64,000 bases of DNA from Clostridiales bacterium (GTDB taxonomy: Bacteria > Bacillota > Clostridia > Lachnospirales > Lachnospiraceae). The stretch's first letter is position 1. Each line of letters begins with the position of its first letter. The translations under genes were made by a program, and so were the position numbers. The notes below the pieces were generated by a model, which was not told the DNA's origin, ran no database searches, and worked only from the letters and a program-made list of their open reading frames with translations. The stretch spans positions 1 through 64,000 of the forward strand of contig DUNO01000043.1 in assembly GCA_012839295.1 (NCBI GenBank), in the 5' to 3' direction. Positions 61,048 through 64,000 of the stretch are shown here, piece by piece.

Positions 61048-61076
61048 TTGTAAACTTAACATTTTCAACCTATAAT
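61048..61076 (+). promoter_or_regulatory. Promoter of AraC-GH39 (3)
   Basis: TTGTAA (61048-61053), a 17-bp spacer and TATAAT (61071-61076), about 50 bp before the ATG at 61129. A TATAAT on the other strand near 60930 probably starts the importer operon. Confidence 0.65.
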
Positions 61077-61128
61077 ATACTTAGAATAAATAATTTTTTT
61101 CATCAAAAAGTACGTATAGAGGTAAACC

Positions 61129-63552
61129 ATGTATAAATTAACTACGAATTCACAATATAGTAACGCCATTATATATAAAGTGACTGAGCCTGTTTATTAC
61201 CGGTCGGAAGGAGTCACCTTCCTTTGCATGCTAAGCGGTGACGCGGTCATTACCTGGGATAACAAAAGCTATTATCTATCTGATAAGGATGTCCTCCTTT
61301 TTGGGCCAAACGAGTATTACCATTTAAAAAGCGATACCTCCGCCCTCATATTGGAGCTTAGCTTTGATTATGTCTTCTTTAAGGAAACCTTCTCGTCAGA
61401 TTATGGGAGGCTAATCTGCAATTCCATCCTTGATCAGGAGCATGATTACAAGACCCTGAGAAGGCACCTGGCCGGAACTGCCATTGTCCATTACAGTGAC
61501 CTCCAGGAAAACCGGTTTTATCTGTTATCGAATATCTTCCAGCTGTTTCATTACTTGAGTAACGAGTTTATTCATCCGGTTCCTGAGGATGAGACCACAA
61601 GTAAGCAGCAGCGGAAAATTAACCGGATCCTTTCCTACCTGCAGAAGAATTACCAAAATTCTATTTCTCTCCAGGATCTGGCCGGCTATATGAGCTTAAC
61701 CCCCCAATATCTGGAGCGGTTAATGAAGCAGTCCTTAAATGTCACCTTTTATGATTATCTGAACCAGCTCCGGCTCCAGGCAGCCTATGAACTGCTGAAT
61801 AATACTGCCCACAGCTTAAACTACATTGCCCTAAGCTGCGGTTTTCCAAACCTCTCCTCCTTCCAGAATTCCTTCGTGGGCAAATACGGCGTCAGCCCGG
61901 CAAAATATAGGGAGGATAAGCTGCTGGAGCTGCCGCCCTCCGATTCCAAGGCAGCCTCCTCTATCACAGATGCCCTGGCAAAGGATTTTCTGACTAATAG
62001 CATACGGCTTCCGAATTACTCAAATTCCATGGTAGAGAACTCCACCCCTGTCACTGCCACCGTAAGTGCGGCCAGACATAAGCCCTTCCCTCCTGTCTGG
62101 AAGGATATGATTAACTTAGGGTTGTGCAATAACTTTGAACGCCCCTCCTTCCGAAGCCACCTGACCATACTGCAAAACGAGCTAAAATTTAAATATGGAC
62201 GAATCCAGGGGATTTTAGACCTTATTGATATCTATTCCTCCGAGGATACCACCAACTACAACTTTAATAAGATTTACCGGATCCTGGATTTTCTCCAGAC
62301 AATCCATATGTATCCCTTGTTTGAACTTGGGAATAAATCCCCTACGATCTATAAGGATTATATGGATACCCTTCCCTCGAAGCGGCAGGGGAGCCAGTAC
62401 AGCAGCAGGCTCAAGAAATTATTGCCCGTCTTCCTGGTGAACTGCATTAACCGTTATGGCTTTAAGGAGGTTTCCAACTGGAGGTTTGAGCTATGGATGG
62501 AATACAGTGATTTTATGACCGCAGTGGAAGCACCGGCTGACTATGTGAAGCGTTTCCGGTTTGTAGCTGAAACCGTCAAACAGCATATCCCCCATGCAGA
62601 GGTTGGCGGACCGGGCTTTAATACCTTTCTTCCGGCGGACTACCTGGACGCGCTTTTAAAGGAATTTGTTAAAAGCCATGTCCAACCGGACTTCGTTTCC
62701 ATCTACCTATATCCTTATATCCATCCGCAAAGCGGCCCCTTTGACGATAAGGGCCAGCTTATTATCATATTAAATAAGGATAAGAATGCTTACAAAAAAC
62801 TGGTTGATGGTGCCAGACAGCTCCTGCACAAGCATTTTACAGCCATGCCTAAGCTTTTTGTTACAGAATACAGCTCCGTCATGTATTCCCATAATTACAT
62901 CAACGATTCCACCTACCAGGCGGCCTTCATTGTAAAGGAAACGCTGGATAATTATTCTGCCCTGGATTCCTTTGGTTATTGGCTGATTTCTGATGTTTCC
63001 ATGGAATATGAGGAGGCTGTGAATATCTTATTTGGCGGCAACGGCCTGATCAGCCGGGACGGAATCAAAAAACCCAGCTACCACGCCCTGTCCTTTTTAA
63101 GTGCGCTGGGAGACCGCATCATTGCAAGGGATAATAATTATATTATTACCTCAAATTCCAATAATAAATTCCAGATCCTGGCCTATCATTATTGCCATTA
63201 TAGCGAGGAATATTGTGATGATATAAACAGGTACCGGTCCTTCCGGCTTCCGGCCTCGGCCTTCGAGGTTCTGCCGCCCATTGACCTGACCATACAGCTA
63301 AAGGATATTCCACCGGGCACCTATACCATCAGGCAGCATGTCATAGACCATGAGCACGGCAATATCTTAAATGACTGGCTGCGCCTGGATGCCCCCAGCA
63401 ATTTATCGGACCAGGACATTGAATATTTGAAGAGTATCAGCATCCCCGCCTTTAAGATCTATAAGAAAGAGGTTACTGATCTGCTGTCCGTATCCTGCCA
63501 CTTGAATACGAATGATATTATATTGACAGAGATAGATTTATTAATTAAGTGA
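61129..63552 (+). CDS. AraC family regulator fused to a GH39-like domain (3)
   Basis: An 807-residue fusion: cupin-like sensor (about 1-90), AraC helix-turn-helix (about 170-265, ISLQDLAGYMSLTPQYLERLM) and GH39-like domain (about 325-800). Unlike the other two complete fusions, both catalytic glutamates are retained: E458 (in WMEY, where NEP has become MEY) and E580 (VTEY). It could therefore still hydrolyse or only bind a glycoside. AGAGG precedes ATG. It is divergent from the importer/dgpBC operon and the most likely activator of it; a fourth fusion follows after 23 bp. Confidence 0.88.
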   Translation: MYKLTTNSQYSNAIIYKVTEPVYYRSEGVTFLCMLSGDAVITWDNKSYYLSDKDVLLFGPNEYYHLKSDTSALILELSFDYVFFKETFSSDYGRLICNSILDQEHDYKTLRRHLAGTAIVHYSDLQENRFYLLSNIFQLFHYLSNEFIHPVPEDETTSKQQRKINRILSYLQKNYQNSISLQDLAGYMSLTPQYLERLMKQSLNVTFYDYLNQLRLQAAYELLNNTAHSLNYIALSCGFPNLSSFQNSFVGKYGVSPAKYREDKLLELPPSDSKAASSITDALAKDFLTNSIRLPNYSNSMVENSTPVTATVSAARHKPFPPVWKDMINLGLCNNFERPSFRSHLTILQNELKFKYGRIQGILDLIDIYSSEDTTNYNFNKIYRILDFLQTIHMYPLFELGNKSPTIYKDYMDTLPSKRQGSQYSSRLKKLLPVFLVNCINRYGFKEVSNWRFELWMEYSDFMTAVEAPADYVKRFRFVAETVKQHIPHAEVGGPGFNTFLPADYLDALLKEFVKSHVQPDFVSIYLYPYIHPQSGPFDDKGQLIIILNKDKNAYKKLVDGARQLLHKHFTAMPKLFVTEYSSVMYSHNYINDSTYQAAFIVKETLDNYSALDSFGYWLISDVSMEYEEAVNILFGGNGLISRDGIKKPSYHALSFLSALGDRIIARDNNYIITSNSNNKFQILAYHYCHYSEEYCDDINRYRSFRLPASAFEVLPPIDLTIQLKDIPPGTYTIRQHVIDHEHGNILNDWLRLDAPSNLSDQDIEYLKSISIPAFKIYKKEVTDLLSVSCHLNTNDIILTEIDLLIK

Positions 63553-63575
63553 TTTAGATTAGAACGGAGGTAAAC

Positions 63576-64000
63576 ATGTATCTGTTTTCCCATCTCGCAA
63601 CCACTCTTAATGTGACTATGATGAATGTTAAGAGAGTCAGCCATTATATTCCAGAGCATTATCAGATGCAGATGGTAATTAAGGGCTCTATATCCATCAA
63701 GGATAACGGGGAAAAATATATTTTGAAAAAGGATGATATTATCCTGCTATATCCCTGCTATCAGTATAAGGTGGAGGCAATTACGGACAACACGGTTCTT
63801 GACATAAGTATTCCCGCTAATTTTTTTCACAGTATGGTGAAACCGGGCTATGAGGTTGTCTGTAATTCAGCCATCGGACGAAAAAAAGATTATTTTGCCC
63901 TGAAAAACATCCTGACAGATATGGTGGTATATTACAATAAGGAAGATAACCATCTGAAGATGTGCTCCCTGCTATATTCCTTAATGGATTACCTGAACGA
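63576..64000 (+). CDS. AraC family regulator, N-terminal part (probably AraC-GH39 fusion 4)
   Basis: An open frame from ATG at 63576 (GGAGG seven bases upstream) to the window end, about 141 residues. It shows the same cupin-like sensor as its neighbours (HYIPEHYQMQMVIKGSISI, KKDDIILLYPCYQY) and the spacing (NSAIGRKKDY, LTDMVVYYN) seen before the helix-turn-helix. The DNA-binding and any GH39 part lie beyond the window. A tandem pair of such regulators suggests two inputs on the same operon. Confidence 0.8.
   Translation, partial: MYLFSHLATTLNVTMMNVKRVSHYIPEHYQMQMVIKGSISIKDNGEKYILKKDDIILLYPCYQYKVEAITDNTVLDISIPANFFHSMVKPGYEVVCNSAIGRKKDYFALKNILTDMVVYYNKEDNHLKMCSLLYSLMDYLN

Overview
The window looks like an accessory carbohydrate-use region of a gut-type Clostridia, most likely Lachnospiraceae. 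The protein families, the strong GGAGG ribosome binding sites, the moderate AT richness and the YesMN/LplABC-type systems all fit; no rRNA gene in the window allows a firmer placement. I found no tRNA, rRNA, CRISPR array, transposase or phage gene.

Layout. 1-3.8 kb: end of a MATE exporter, a Crp/Fnr regulator, and a two-gene operon (Gfo/Idh/MocA dehydrogenase plus aldo/keto reductase). 4.1-15.7 kb: a LacI regulator and a nine-gene minus-strand operon (two sugar-isomerase-like TIM barrels, a dehydrogenase, a ribose-type ABC importer, a third TIM barrel and a second dehydrogenase) behind a clear promoter with three LacI/CcpA-type operators. 16-22.6 kb: an MFS transporter, a ROK regulator, and a divergent second copy of the dehydrogenase + two-TIM-barrel triad. 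22.7-30.7 kb: an oligopeptide-type ABC importer with a ThuA-like protein and a flavoprotein. 31-43.8 kb: an AraC-GH39 fusion regulator, an LplABC-type importer with a dehydrogenase/isomerase pair, a YesMN two-component system, a TetR regulator and a flavodoxin-ferredoxin. 43.9-53.6 kb: two RpiR-linked modules, each with an isomerase and a dehydrogenase, one of them with another AraC-GH39 protein and a PhzA/B-like protein. 54-60.9 kb: an LplABC-type importer operon carrying an NTF2-like protein and both subunits of a C-glycoside deglycosidase (DgpB and DgpC type). 61-64 kb: two tandem AraC-GH39 genes, the last cut by the window end.

How it fits together. Seven Gfo/Idh/MocA dehydrogenases, nine TIM-barrel isomerase/epimerase-family proteins and a ThuA-like protein are packed around four ABC importers, and no free-standing glycoside hydrolase is present. 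The best reading is a superlocus for taking up glycosides, including C-glycosides, and cleaving them by oxidation to 3-keto sugars followed by elimination or C-C cleavage rather than by hydrolysis. The only glycosidase folds are GH39 domains fused to AraC regulators, and two of the three complete ones lack the catalytic acid/base glutamate, so they are probably sugar sensors.

The non-coding DNA is unusually structured: a 123-bp hairpin element in three copies with compensating stem changes, an 80-90-bp leader-type element in three copies, a tandem 61-bp covarying repeat, a perfect 42-bp palindrome, and a terminator whose loop is a stop codon.
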